Below, piece after piece: positions 49,698 to 63,090 of a DNA stretch of 64,000 nt. The notes under the pieces were generated by a model. The model did no database searches. It was not told the origin of the DNA and saw only the letters and a program-made list of their open reading frames with translations. Made by a program: the position numbers and the translations under genes. The stretch is taken from assembly GCA_026545765.1 (NCBI GenBank), contig CM048840.1, forward strand, positions 45,094,959 through 45,158,958. Direction: 5' to 3'. Source of the DNA: Plantago major. Taxonomy: Eukaryota; Streptophyta; Magnoliopsida; Lamiales; Plantaginaceae. Numbering within the stretch: the stretch's first letter is position 1; each line of letters starts with the position of its first letter.

Positions 49698-51294
49698 TGT
49701 TAGGAATATTTGTTTAGATTTTGATCAGCAACCTAATGACTTATCTTAGCCCAGAAAGGTGGTTAGTACTCTTGGTTCACTTGAACACTGTAAAAGAGGA
49801 AACACACTAAGTATGATAGTCTAGCTAATCTTGTATAGGATGTTAGGTCTCTGAATGTAATTTTTATTTCTAAAAAGAAGACCAAGAAGAAGGCATCCAG
49901 CAGGAAAAGTTCAACGGATTTGAAGATTTGAAGACTGCACAAGAATGCTGAAGACAAAGGTTTTCAGATACCTATGATCAGATATCTTGAAGACACAAGC
50001 GTTTTTAAATAAACAGTGTTGCAAAAGATATCTGAGAAATAAAAGGTTTCTGAAACGAGGAAAGTGCCCACAGATATCTACACTCAGATAACTTGGACAT
50101 AAACTATGTTTCTGAAAAGAAATATATTATAACAAATTGTTTCAACAAGTGATATCTGGAGTTGTGATAAATTCTTGAAAAGGACGTGCACAGCATCAAA
50201 GAAATCTGATAGTATAAAGATCTCTGATACAATGCATAGTTCCGTTGGCACTACAGGACAAAAGTATAGTACAATGCATTAAATGCGCGGACATAGATGT
50301 CTGAACAAAAACGGTAGCTTCTGAAGAAGAAGACAAACGTACTACAGTACTATACTCAGATATCAATAGTTTGAATTTGATTTAAGCCTAACGGATACTA
50401 TTCAAACGTCACTCAAATTCATCTATAAATATCAACACTTAGACTGCTTGAGAACACACCTTAGAACACTGAACTTACATTGATTACTCTCACAAGTTCT
50501 CTCAAGCACACTACTTACCTTCAAGCTTTCCGTTGCGACCAAAGCTCTTGATTCTAAGTAGCACAAAAGTTCTAAGTGTCCTGATCCTTAACAAGCATTG
50601 CTATTTGTGAAAGAGTTGAATTAAGATTTGATATCTGAGATTCATTCTCTTGAACATTTATCATAGACTTGGGTCAGTAAAGAACAAGATACCATACATT
50701 GCAAAGTGTATTAAGTATACTTGATTCTCAGAGCTATCTGCATAACTGAACAAGTTATTAAAGAAGCTCACCTGACAAACTACCTTAACCAACACCTTAA
50801 TCGGCGTGGAGTACAAGAAGTACTTAGTTTGGGAAACTAAGGAACAACTCCAGGAAAAAGGTTTCTGAGTACATGAAGTATTTGGCTGTGAAAGTCGGGG
50901 AATAACTCAGGGGGAACACTTGGTTGGGAACCTAGTGTATTTAGGAGTCGAGAGAAGATACTTGTAAGGTTACCTCAATTATCTGTCTTAGTGGATTCTA
51001 GGTCTGAGAAAGGCCGAAGTGGATTAGCTGAAGGATTACGCCACCTTCAGATACCACTATAAAAAGACTTGTGTTATTTACTTTCTGCAATTTATTAATT
51101 GCTTTATTTACCTTGCAAAGTATTTACACCTATCTTGCTGAGCACGTGCACTTATCACAGAAAAGTCTTCCACTATCTGAAATTAAGTATCAGATATCCT
51201 TACAGATATCTGAGAAACTGTGTTTATCGACAAAAGTTTTAAAAGACTATTCACCCCCCTCTAGTCTTTTACTTTGCCGTTATCTGGACCAACA
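49698..51294 (+). repeat. 5' LTR of the Sirevirus-like element
   Basis: This 1,597-base LTR starts TGTTAGGAATATT and ends GGACCAACA, with a TATAAATA box at 50424. The preceding five bases, ATTAG, are the candidate target duplication; the other side lies outside the window. Confidence 0.92.
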
Positions 51295-51312
51295 AGTGGT
51301 ATCGGGCGGGGA
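51295..51312 (+). other. Primer-binding site
   Basis: TGGTATCGGGC follows the 5' LTR by two bases. It resembles the initiator-tRNA-Met site TGGTATCAGAGC used by copia elements, with an imperfect second half. Confidence 0.7.
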
Positions 51313-51779
51313 GGTTTCCCAGCATTCACCTGAACCTAGAGATATATAAGTGCCCCCTACACTTTTTTCCTTTCACCTTTTTTGTGGTTGTTGTGTTTTT
51401 TGTTGTGATGTCTTTTTTGTGGCCCCCGTTCTGAAAAATTAAAGAAAAGAATGAAATGAACAACAATGATGCTCCAAAGCTCCAAACAAATGATCATCAA
51501 TGAAGATAAAGAAAAGCGTGATAAAATAGTTATTCACAACTCAGGAACTCATGGGTGTTTCTAATGAGAGAATGGAGAAGAAGAGAATCAACTTGGGGCG
51601 TTAACGGGACGTACGACGTGGGAGACCACGTTTCGAAAGTTATTTCTGAACCAAGAGATAGCCGAGCGACATCGGAAGATGGAAGAGAAATCAATTGTTA
51701 TGTCGTGAATATAATATCATATCATACGTTCTCATAGCAGCACAAACAAGAGCGGAGGTAAACCGATTGAAGAAATAAA

Positions 51780-53050
51780 TGCGGCTTTGAAAACGAAGGA
51801 AAATAAATTCGAAGTTTTGAAGCTCAAATTCCAAAACTTGAAACAAGGTCCCACAGAGACTCTTGAAGAACTAGATTTCCAGTTTACAACACTTATGAGT
51901 GACATGGCTGCACTCGGAGAAAACATGGCTGCACTCGGAGAAAGTAATAGATATACCCAGTCAGAAAAGATTAAGACTATTGTGAGAAGTCTAAATCATA
52001 ACTGGGAGCACACAAAGTTTTTCTACTTTAACCAAGGAATGCCCGATATCACTCCAGTGGAACTTTTCTCTCACCTTGCCACTGTTGACTATGAGACAAC
52101 TCAAAGAGAACAAACAACTGAAAAGTTGCAGAATGTTGCTCTAGTTGCTCAAGGAACTTCTGAAAAGAAGGAAGGCAAGGAGGTGACTGAGGATGCTCTT
52201 TCTGTAAAGCAAATGAGAAAATATGTCAGTCGGGAAATAGAGAGAAGAAAAGCCAAAGAGAAGCTGAAAAAGCATCTAGGCTCAAACTATCACCAGTACA
52301 AAAATATGCAAAGCTCGCTGAACAAGCCGGCTAAAAAAGCATCTAGTACTGAGGAAGCAGAAATTGGAAACGATATCTGTTTCTATTGTCAGAAACCTGG
52401 TCATTTCAAGAAGGATTGCCCTGCCTTCGACAATCTAAAGACAGGTGACAAGAAAGATAGAAGAAACTTCAAGAGAAGTCAGAGAGCTATGCTCACTGAA
52501 GAAAGGAAAAAGATTCAACTCCAACTGGATGCTCTAGACATTGAGTCTAATTCTGAGGATGAAGACTCAGATGATTCTACACTGCCTTCTCCAGAAATGT
52601 GGTGTGTGGAGTGGCTGAAGAAATCTTTCCAGATATCTCCAACATTGAATCTTGTCTAATGACTGATGAGGTAACACATACTTCTTGTTATACATATGAA
52701 AGTGATGAGGAAGGAATCAAAGATCTGGAACATCTCAGAAGAGAGCTTGATCTCTACGAAAGAGAGTTTCTAATGGTCCGAGCTAGAGCCGAAATATTTG
52801 AAGAAGAAAAGAATTCTCTTGAAAAGGAAAATTCAAAATTACTCAAGACATCTGAGGAAAAGGATGCCGAAATTGCATTTCTCAAAGCTCAGATATCTGA
52901 GACAGAAAAGTCACATGAAAAAGCATTGGCCAATTTTCAAAAGAAATGTGAAGATCTTCTTTATGAGAATGAAGAACTCAAAAAGAAAGAACTATCTTTT
53001 AATCCTTTGCCAAAGCTAGTGACACTCTTACTGAAGTACAATCTTATTTA
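51780..53050 (+). other. gag region of the Sirevirus-like element
   Basis: The capsid-like part includes TLEELDFQFTTLMSDMAAL. A CCHC zinc knuckle (CFYCQKPGHFKKDC) lies near 52.38 kb. A strongly heptad-patterned coiled coil follows at about 52.73-53.0 kb. A long gag with a C-terminal coiled coil is usual for Sireviruses. It is part of a broken fossil. Confidence 0.85.
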
Positions 53051-53869
53051 AGAGATCCTTCAGAAAAGAGAGGACTTGAAATGGACACAGAATGAGATAG
53101 TTCTACCACTCAATAAGAGTGATGAAAGAAGAACATTTGTCGATTTCGGCAAGGTGGTTCCCAAACAACCTACGATTTGGTCGAAGCTAAGGTTGTTGAC
53201 AAAGGAAATGCAGTTGCGACCAAACCTTTGTGGAAAAAACAAGTCCAAAAGAAATCTGTTGGGAATATTTCTAAAAAGAAACATAACACTGAAAAGTGTA
53301 ATCACCCACAGTTCTATGTCTCTCAGAAAGGAAAAATTGCTGGAGCTGACAAATTCTCCCATGTCACATTTTCTGGAAAGAAAATAGATTACCCAGAGAC
53401 TAGCAAAGCTGCTGAGAAAAGATCTCAGATAGCACCAGGTGCTCGGAATGGTATTGGCTATAAAGCCATCGGGAAACAACTTGCTCGTGAGTACAAACAA
53501 GAGCAAGAACGATGGTTAAAAGCTAGAATTGCTCACAACAATTATCAGAAGTGGAAAATGAATCAAGCCAATGAAAATCTGAAGGCCAGGGCTAGAAGAA
53601 ATCTGGCTAGGAAAGATAAGTTTGCTGAGAAGCAGACTCAGAAACCTGACAGGTATCTGAAAGCACCAAATGGAGCACCAAGAAACACACCAAGGAAGAA
53701 AATAGTTATTAATGACAATGATACTAATCATTTAACTAGAATTCCTCCTTATGTTCCTGTTAGACAAAAGAATGTTCCTAAGAAATTCATTCAAAAATGG
53801 ATTCCTACTGGAAGATTCTTTAGTCCAGATGGTTCCATTGTTGGTATGAGAACCTAATCTCTTGTTTTC

Positions 53870-55400
53870 TATTTTGTGCAGAACACTCTAAAGACTAATC
53901 CAAAGTGGCATTTTGATAGTGGATGTGGGAAGCACATGACAGGAGACAAAGAAAATCTGATTGACTACAGAAAGTGCAATGATGGACCAATTATCAGGTT
54001 TGCTGGAGGAGATTAAAATCCAACCATAGGATTTGGCAATCTGAAGTTTGGAGCCCTTACAATCTCTGAAGTACTACATGTAAAGGGATTAAAATATAAT
54101 CTCCTAGGCATGAGTCAACTAGTAGACAAAGGGTACACTGTCAAGATCAAGTCAAAACTATGCAAAGTGATTGACAATGAGTCAAAGCAAACAGTCTTGG
54201 TTGCAAGGCGTAAAGGAAATCTTTATGTTGCTGATTGGGCATCCTCCACAACTGAAGAATGTCTCATGGTGAGTCAATCTTGCCACACTGAAGAAAATTG
54301 GCTATGGCATAAAAGAATGAGTCACTTGAATTTCAAAACTCTAAACAAGCTAGCTAAGAAAGAGTTGGTGGTTGGTTTACCCAAAATGGCATATAGAAAA
54401 AATGGTATATGCTCAGCTTGTCAAATGGGAAAACAATCCAAAACATCTTTCAAGTCTAAAACTAGACATTCCAGTGAAAGGCCACTGCAAATGTTACATA
54501 TGGATCTTTTTGAATCCTCTGTAACTAGTCATGCAGGAAAGAAGTATGGTCTGGTTGTTGTTGATGATTACTCAAGATTCACTTGGGTTGTCTTTCTCAA
54601 ACACAAATCTGATGCAAGGATTGAGATACCCAACTTGCTGAATAAGCTCGAAGTCATGAAAAATGACAAGGTATCAGAATCGAATGCACCATGGTCGAGT
54701 TTGTGAACCAGTACATAAAAGAGTTTTGTACCTGCAAAGGTATACAACATCAACTATCTTCCGTAAGAACACCACAACAAAATGGTGTTGCTGAAAGGAT
54801 GAATAGGACCCTAAAAGAAGCGGCAAGAACAATGCTCGCTGACACTGAAATAAGTGAAATCTATTGGGTTGAAGTCATAAACCTGATGCCACACTTAAAA
54901 TAGATGTCTGATTAACAAACACCATGACAAAACTCCTTACGAGCTTTTCATTGGTAGACCCCCTAGTATCAAACATCTAAGGGTGTTTGGTTGCAGATGT
55001 TTCGTTCTTAACAATGGAAAAGAATACTTGAGAACATTTCAACCAAAGGCAGATGAAGGAGTATTTCTTGGTTATTCTCTGAATAGCAAAGCCTATAGAA
55101 TCTACAACAAAAGAACGCAAAAGATTGAGGAATCTGTTCATGTAGTATTCTATGAAGGAAATAAGAAAGTACCCTTGAATGATGATCTCTCAGATAGGTT
55201 CAAAGATCTGATGATCAAAGATTCTGAAAAAGGATCCTCAAAAGGAAACAATTCTATCATTCAAATAGAGGATGAGTTTGACGATGAAAAACAACCATTG
55301 TTTAGTAACAACCAGATGACTCTAAGACATGATGAAGAATTTCCTATGAGAATTCCAGAAATGGAATAGGTTACTGAGAACCTTCATCATGTAGAGGTTT
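53870..55400 (+). other. Protease-adjacent and integrase region
   Basis: A WHFDSGCGKHMTGDKE-type block near 53.91 kb resembles the aspartic protease start of copia pol. The GAG-pre-integrase HKRMSHLNF and CSACQMGKQ motifs follow. The integrase core (LQMLHMDLFE; VVVDDYSRFTWV; TPQQNGVAERMNRTL) and a C-terminal GCRCFVLNNGKE block follow those. It is part of a broken fossil. Confidence 0.85.
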
Positions 55401-55419
55401 CTGAAAATGAGATTGCTGA

Positions 55420-57238
55420 AATGCAAGATCCAGATATCCCTAACACTGAAAGAGTGTCAGATATCCATGGTATTTCACATGTGTCAGATATCTCAGATAC
55501 TGTACAAGTATCTCATCAAGATCACATTGATTCACATTCAAATCAAAATGATATTGATCCTACTAGTTCAAAGCCCATTATGAAATGGATAAGAAATCAT
55601 CCTGCAAAGGATGTGATTGGTCCCATAGACCAAGGAGTTAGAACTAGAAGAGCAATCGCTGAAAATACAAATTGTCTCTATGGATGTTTCATCTCAAATA
55701 TTGAACCAAAAACTATAGAAGAAGCATTAAAGGATCAAGATTGGATCTCTGCAATGCAAGAAGAGTTGGATCAATTTGAGAGAAACAAAGTCTGGAAACT
55801 GGTTCCATTTGTTGACGGAATATCTGTGATCGGAACCAAGTGGGTTTTCAGAAACAAAATGAATGAGTCTGGTGAAATAACCAGAAATAAAGCTAGGTTG
55901 GTTGCCAAGGGATTCACCCAGACTGAAGGACTAGATTTTGATGAATCTTATGCACCAGTTGCAAGATTAAATGCAATAAGACTCTTTCTAGCCTTTGCAG
56001 CTCATAATGACTTTACAGTTTATCAAATGGATGTCAAGAGTGCATTCCTAAATGGTGAACTTGCTGAGGAAGTCTATGTTGAGCAACCACCAGGTTTTGA
56101 AGTTTCCTCAGAAAGTAGGATGGTCTATAAGCTTCAGAAAGCTCTGTATGGACTGAAACAAGCTCCAAGAGCATGGTATGATACATTGGCCAGATACCTA
56201 CTAGAAAATGGTTTCAAGAAAGGAGATGTTGATAAAACACTCTTCACATTGAACCATGATGGGAAACTACTTTTAGTTCAAGTATATGTTGATGACATTA
56301 TATTTGGATCTAAAGACAAGCAACTTTGTGAAGACTTTGCTGAACTCATGAAATGTAAATTTGAGATGAGCATGATGGGAGAATTGAATTACTTCCTAGG
56401 GCTGCAAGTCAAGCAACTCAATGATGGAATATTCATTAGTCAGACAAAGTATGCAAAGGACATGCTCAACAAGTTTAATCTAAAGCCTTCTGAAAAGAAT
56501 GCTAAGATACCTATGAGCATTGGAACCAAAATGACCTATACTGAATCTGACAAGAGTGTTAAAGAACACAAGTATAGGAAATTGATTGGGTCTCTACTAT
56601 ACCTCACTGCAAGTAGACCTGATATTCAATATGCAGTTGGAGTGTGTGCTAGATTTCAAACAAATCCAATGCAATCACACTACAACATTGCTATGAAAAT
56701 ATTGAGGTATGTAAAAGGTACTGTAGAAGTTGGATTGTGGTATCCAAAAGATAGTGGATTGAGTTTGGTTGGCTATTCAGATGCTGACTATGCTGGATCA
56801 TTGCTTGATAGAAAAAGCACCTCAGGAACGTGTCAATTTCTTGATGCTAGATTGATATCTTGGTTCAGCAAGAAACAAAATTCAATTGCTACATCTACCA
56901 CAGAGGCTGAATATATTGCTGCTGGGTGTTGTGCTTCACAAATATTGTGGATACAACAAAAACTCAGAGACTATGGACTCAACGAAGAGAAAACTCCCAT
57001 TTTCTGTGACAACACAAGTGCTATTGCCATAACTCAGAATCCTAAGTTTCATGCAAGGACAAAGCACATTGATGTTAGACACCACTTCATCAGAGACCAT
57101 GTTGAAAAAGGCAATATAGAGATACTCAAGATTGGCATTGAAGACCAACTTGTAGATATCTTCACTAAGCCATTAAAAGAAAGTAGATTCTCAGCCTTAA
57201 GACATAGTCTTGGACTAATGGAGCTACCAAAGAACTGA
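55420..57238 (+). other. Reverse transcriptase and RNase H region
   Basis: The RVT_2 domain includes [26 protein letters not shown] and the catalytic YVDDIIFG. The RNase H part has [19 protein letters not shown] and [12 protein letters not shown]. The family is Ty1/copia. This is the best-preserved part of the element. Confidence 0.95.
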
Positions 57239-58009
57239 AAAAGTTCAGATATCTAAAAAGATATCAAAGGAGAGAGAAAAGGAATCTGGAACGGGTATCC
57301 AGAGAAGAGGAATCTGGAATGGGTATCCAGAAACCAAAGGCTAAAGGGTAAAATGGCTATTTGAAGATTTACGAGATTTTCGAGATATCTAGATCACTCG
57401 ATGAGGGGAACACAAAGAGAATAGTACAACTGTTTCACAAATAACTACTATCTTGAAATTTGTATTGTTTCTATCCTTGTGTAAAACTGTGAAAAGACAA
57501 CAAGTATAAGATAGGCTCTGATACAAACAGTATTCTCATTCACCCAGAAACATGACTCTGATAGCTATTAGCCAAAACTCATTAAATGGGCACAATTACA
57601 ATTGTTGATTGTGATCATTGCTGAAGAAGCAATGGTGACCCTTGATGAAATGGGCAATTGATCTTAACGGCGGAGATAAATTCTCTGTAAATAGCGGACT
57701 GTTGAAATTCAGACGTGGCCCACTATGCATTTAATGCCGAACAAACTTTTACCCACGCCTTACTGCAATTCACAGATACGTACATACAAAACCAATTTGT
57801 ATGTATATGTTTGTTAGAATTACGTTGCTATATATATAGGATTTTGGCAAAAGAAATCACTTTCGCCTAATCCAACATTCAGACTTGCACAAGAATAGCA
57901 AAAACCATTCTTCAACATCTGCAAATCTCTGTTAGTTTTTCTGCAAAGAATCACTAATCTCTCACCCAAATCTCTTTTAAACTTTCAAACACTTGTACTA
58001 TATAAAGAG
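57239..58009 (+). promoter_or_regulatory. Promoter-like lead-in of the accessory region
   Basis: After pol there is a 27-base unit repeated twice (GGAATCTGGAACGGGTATCC type, about 57.28-57.33 kb). GCTATATATATAGG then lies about 180 bases before the accessory start at 58010. A second TATATAAAG-like word lies next to the start. This is the layout of a core promoter and leader, inferred only from the sequence. Confidence 0.45.
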
Positions 58010-59920
58010 ATGGCTCCTAAGCGTTCATCTACCCAGAAATTCCAATCCTCTACCACTGGTACTGCTGAAAAGCAAGCACCAGAGTTGGTTATAGTGAACA
58101 ATCGATTGGTAGGAGACTTTAATCCCAATCAGTGGACTTCAAATCACAGGATGATTTGGGGTGGTGCCATGATTGAGGAGTACCTCACGGCTGCTGTTGA
58201 AAACCAAGCCGATAGGAAACCGATTCTTAACATGCTTGAAAAGGCACAAATCAAGGGTTTTCTATCAGCTCTTCCAAGTGGAATTTCTTCACTGGATGTG
58301 TTAGAATTCTATAACAACTTTAGGATTATATCCTGTGTTTCTGAAGGCACTGCAATAGTGTCTGTAAAGACTAAGGTCCAAGGAAAGGAAATCCTTTTGG
58401 ACTTAACAACTTTCTGTAAGTTGTTTGATCTTCAAAATCTTGGAAAGGATTTTGAAATAGACACCAAAGATGAAGATCTCCTTGAAGGTGTAAAACAGCT
58501 GTACAGTGGTGTGTGTGACATTGACAAACAAGATACACCCACTGATTTCAAGCTTCCTGACATCAGAACCAGACATCTGTTAGTTCACTGGGATGTGTTG
58601 GCATGCATTCTTCACAGATGATTTGATGGTCTACAAGGAGGTGCTGACCAGATAAGCCAAGAACGCTAGATGATGATGTTCTTGTTGCAACAACAAGACA
58701 AAAGGCTGGAAAACCCTTTCAATTGGGGAAAGTACGCCTTTATGAAGTTTGTGAAGAAGATTCAAGGCTTTGAGCCTAAAATCGCTAAGGGACTTGCTGA
58801 GCCAAAGGCCACAGTGAGCTATGGTCTAAAGATATGGTACCTGCTGGAGAAGCTTGGCATTGAGCTCAGAGAGAAGGCTGACATAGCCAACAGTAACCTA
58901 CTCTACAAATATGAGTATACGAACTTGATGAAAAAGGTTACTGGATCTTAGAAAGGTTCGAAGAAGTGAAAGACTGAAGAGGTATCTGAGGGAAAGGTTG
59001 CGACAAAAAAGCCCAGAACTTCACGAAAGAAGTCTGCTGGCAAATCAGAAGACACACCCATTGTGGTTGTCGATTCCCAGATACCTGCCGCCGCTGCAGA
59101 TGAACTCATCAATGCAGATGAACTCATCAATGCTGCAAAAGAGGTATCGACTACTGAACAAGTAGACTCAACAAGAGAAAGTGCTTTCGAAAATGTTAAA
59201 ACTACTGCCGAAAGCCTTGCTGATGAACTTATCAATGCTGCTAAAGAAAGTAGTGATAGATACCAAGCCCTATCTGCAGAAACCGCAGGGATTATGGACC
59301 AATCAGTTCCTAATGCTGATGAGAGCTCTGACGATGAAGATGATGATTTAGTCATCTCTCAAGTCCTAGAGAAATCAAGAAGGGCTAAGGTTACTGAAAA
59401 AGTAACTAGTGTAGAGGTATCTGAAGAAGAACCTACACCACAGGTTGCTGAACAAGCACCTGTTTCAAAGGTTACTGAAGAAGCAACTGTGTCCAAGGTC
59501 ACTGGACAAATTACACCATCAGAACAGGAAAGACTGAAGCATATTGAAGATGCTCTGATGAGTGATACACTAGTGTTGGAGGATACTACCATTGCCTCAA
59601 CACTCAAAAGTCTGTCTAAAGCACAACAACCACAACAGCCAGATATGGATACTACTGAAATGGTACTTGAGTTACGTAGACCAAGATCTTTCCTAGTCAA
59701 GAAAAACACAAAGAGCAGGTTCCCCAACTCAATGAGAGGGATCAAACTGAGGCATCTACTCAGAATGATCAACCAGGGGAGGCAACTGAGTTGCATACTC
59801 AGGAAAGTTCAGAAGTACTTGAAACTTCCAACAAAGAAGTGGTCCAAGAACAACAAGACCAATGCATGGAAACTTCACAAGTTCCAGAGACCAGTCAGCC
59901 TGACAAAGCTCAGGTAGCTG
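58010..59920 (+). other. Accessory region, N-terminal part (function unknown)
   Basis: The first part opens with MAPKRSSTQKFQSS and has a globular section (LNMLEKAQIKGFLSALPSG; LDLTTFCKLFDLQNLG) that resembles the 'putative plant transposon protein' domain often found beside retroelements. An acidic, threonine-rich stretch follows with near-repeats of ADELINA near 59.1-59.25 kb and TEEATVSKVT-type repeats near 59.45 kb. It is broken. Function unknown. Confidence 0.55.
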
Positions 59921-60800
59921 AATGGTTTAACTCTTTACTTGTGATAACTTATGCCTAAATCTTGTTACTTATTATAATTTCTTTGTTGCAGGCTGATTTA
60001 GAAACACAACAACAAGAGAAAGCTGCAAAGCTTACCTTAGAATCTGAAGGAGGCTTCTATAGCCTCACCACTTAAGGAACATGAGCCTGTCTCACAGGTA
60101 GAAAATAGTTCCTTAAGATATAACTCAGATATGTGCTTTATACACTTGACTAATAAGTGTTTGTTTCTAATAGGCTCCAACTGAGAAGAAAAATGAAGAG
60201 AATGAAAAGTTTATCTCGTCAGAGAGGAATCCAGAGACTTCCAAGGTCTCTGAAGAACGAGTATCTGAATCTTCTATAGAGAAGGTATTTCATTCAGATA
60301 TCTATATTCTTCAAAGAACAAATCTTTGATCATTTTTCTCAAACTAACACATTCTACTTAACAGGTTCAAAAAGAAGTAGAAGTTTTTGAGGAGTTGCCC
60401 ACTCAATCCTCACAACATATGGAAATTGATGAGGCATCAAGGTCTTCATCACAAGAAAATATTCCAGAGACTGCACAAGTCTCTGAGAGACAAGTATCTT
60501 AGCTTCCAACGGAGGTAATTGACCTCTCAGATATCTGATTTGTCACCAAATTTTTTCTTGATAAAATTTCCCAAGTGTTATGTTTCTAGTCCCAGGTTCA
60601 AGCAGAAAGAAAGGTTGATGAGGACTAGACTTCCAAGTCCCCACCTCACAACAAGATATCTGAGGAGCTCCCTACCTCAGTAGTACAAGTCTCTGAGCCT
60701 GATGTATTCATTCAGGTAACTTAGAAACCTAACTACACAAATACTCAGATATCTACACAAGTTTTGAATCTAACTCAAAACTCTTTCTTTCAGGCTCAAA
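59900..60800 (+). repeat. Tandem array of exon-like blocks and intron-like intervals
   Basis: Five AT-rich intervals of 76-82 bases, each with a GT start and a pyrimidine-rich AG end, alternate with blocks of about 105-150 bases. The blocks resemble one another: most start GCTCAA- or GTTCAA-like and carry words such as AAGTCTCTGAG. The period is about 185-230 bases. It looks like repeated duplication of one small exon-intron unit. Confidence 0.6.
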
Positions 60801-63090
60801 CAAGTGTGCAAAAGGCTTCTGCATTCTCAATAGAAGACCTGCTTACATTCTTCAAGAACCACACACTAAAGAAACATCTCAAGTGTTTCAGAAAGTGGCA
60901 AAAGCTCAGAAGCTCAGATCTGACTGAATTAACAAAGGTTACTGATCACCAAATGAGAAGAGTCAGGGCTTTTGACTTGGAGAATTATGTCCATGCCATG
61001 TTCCCAACAGAGCAGTACTCTTTTGCTACTCTGATGCATAAGGACTTTATCAAAGAAGCTGCACACAAGCTCATAGAAGCTTTTGAGAAGGTAGATGGTC
61101 AGACCAGAATGCAGATGGCATTCAAGCCTACTTTTCCCCAGACCTTACAATGCATACCCTCTGAACAAGAGGAGGTAAATGGGCAAAAGATCACTATTCC
61201 AGAAGTGATCAATCTGGTCTCTGAAGATGAAGAAGAGAAGGAGACTGATGAGAATGATTATGAAGATCCTCCTTCTGACCATCACAAGGATGAGGATAAG
61301 AAAGATGATGATGATGCCCCTGCACCAGGGACATGAGGGATTCCACAAGGAAACAATGTCTCAGCTGCTGAAAAGCACACTGAGAGGACATCACAACAAT
61401 CCCCTCCTCCATCTCCTCAGAAATCTACCCATCCATCTCCCCAACACAAGGACTCTACTAAACAAGTAGTTGAGCACTCTGAGAACAACACTCAGAAAAT
61501 ATCAGATGCACAAGCCAGAGTTGCTCAACCCAAACAACTGTTGGAGGAAGAACAACAGCTACATCTTCAACTGGAAGAAAAGATAGCTGAATCCAGAGTC
61601 AAGCTAGACAAACTTGAAGAACAAACACGCAAGGAAACGCAAGCTTACTCTGAGATTAAAGAGCTCCGGGACGCTGTTGACTATATTACTAAGGAGCTAG
61701 ATGCTGAACAAGCATCTGAAGCAAAGCATTATGCTAAAGCTGCATCTTCGCCAAAGAAACCATCCTCCAAAGGCAAGAAACCCATATCGAAGATGGTTGC
61801 CGCCTTCAGAAACCTTGATGAAGAAGTACAAGAGGATGAAGATCACTGGGCTGATGACTCAGATGATGAAGAAGACAGAACCTTGGCAGAACATGCAAAT
61901 GTTCACTTGAGAGTTTCTCACTTAAAGAGAAAACTGATAGCTCCTTAAAGCTTCAGTAAGAAACCAAATCTCAACTCCCATGATTACATGGCCAGATACC
62001 AGATTCTGGCAACTCTAAGAAAGGAGTTGTCTCAACAAAATAAAGAAGTAATTGCATCAATCCCTGTTGAAATGAAAAAGTTCACTGAGTTAATCACTCA
62101 AAGAACAACAAGCTTGGTCATTGCTCATAGAGACCTAGGCATGGTTAGGGATGATGACCAAAACTTGGCTGCAAAAGCTTTTGAAGAAGCTAGCTATGCT
62201 GCTGGAAAAGCAGATGCCATTCAAGGCCCATTGGCAGAGCTCACTGATAAGGAAAATGGACTTATCAAACAAAATCAGGAGCTCAAAGCTGAACTTCAGA
62301 AGTTGGTCACCTTTATAAGCGCTTCAAGGGCATTTTGAGTCTCTCTCAGAATCCTTTATGAAGCTTAGTCAGCCAACAATGACTAAGGGGGAAGGATTGT
62401 ACAAATCTGGACCTCAAAGTCATGGGGAATGGGAAGAAGGAGAAGGATATAAGAAGAAATCTGGAGCTGGTGCTGCTCAGAGAGGAAGAAGAAGCAAGAA
62501 AACTTCCCAGCCACCACTCATAATCAATGAGCCCTCCTCAAGTCAAGCTGCTTTACAAATAGTAGCTACTTCCCAGAAACCAACTGAAGGAACTTCAATG
62601 GTAACAAGGGCCATGGCACAGAAACCTCCAAGAAGTACCAAGGCTCCAAGGAGAAGACAAGTGAGAGGGATTGATGAGTCTTCTTCTGAAGAAGAATGCC
62701 AAATCAAATCCCTGGGCAATGAAGAAGGCTGCAAAACTTTCACAAGAATTAATCTTGATGATGATGATGAAGAGACTGATGAAGATGAAGCTCCTCTTCA
62801 CAGAAAAAGAAAAATTGGTAGCCTAACTGAGCCCATAGCTGCAAAGCCTTTGGCAGCTAAAACACCCTCTGGAAATACCAAGTCTATCCAGAGTGGTTCT
62901 TCAAGCAATCCAAGGGAAAACTCAAGGCAAAGGAGGAATAAATTGAGAGCTGAAAGAAGAAAAGGTCAACTTCCACTCAGGCTAGAAGAAGCCATAATTG
63001 AGTATGTGAAGACTGACAACAACTCCTCCTCCTACAGGTGTATTCATCAGAGGAATGGATACTGGAACTCAAGCACTTGTTTGTAAATGA
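60780..63090 (+). other. Accessory region, acidic and coiled-coil part
   Basis: The plus strand encodes a helical stretch (FSIEDLLTFFKNHTLKKHLK), a strongly acidic tract, and Pro/Gln-rich linkers. A coiled coil at about 61.54-61.72 kb (EEEQQLHLQLEEKIAESRVK) and a basic, serine-rich part near 62.4-63.0 kb follow. No family is recognised. It is broken. Confidence 0.5.
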
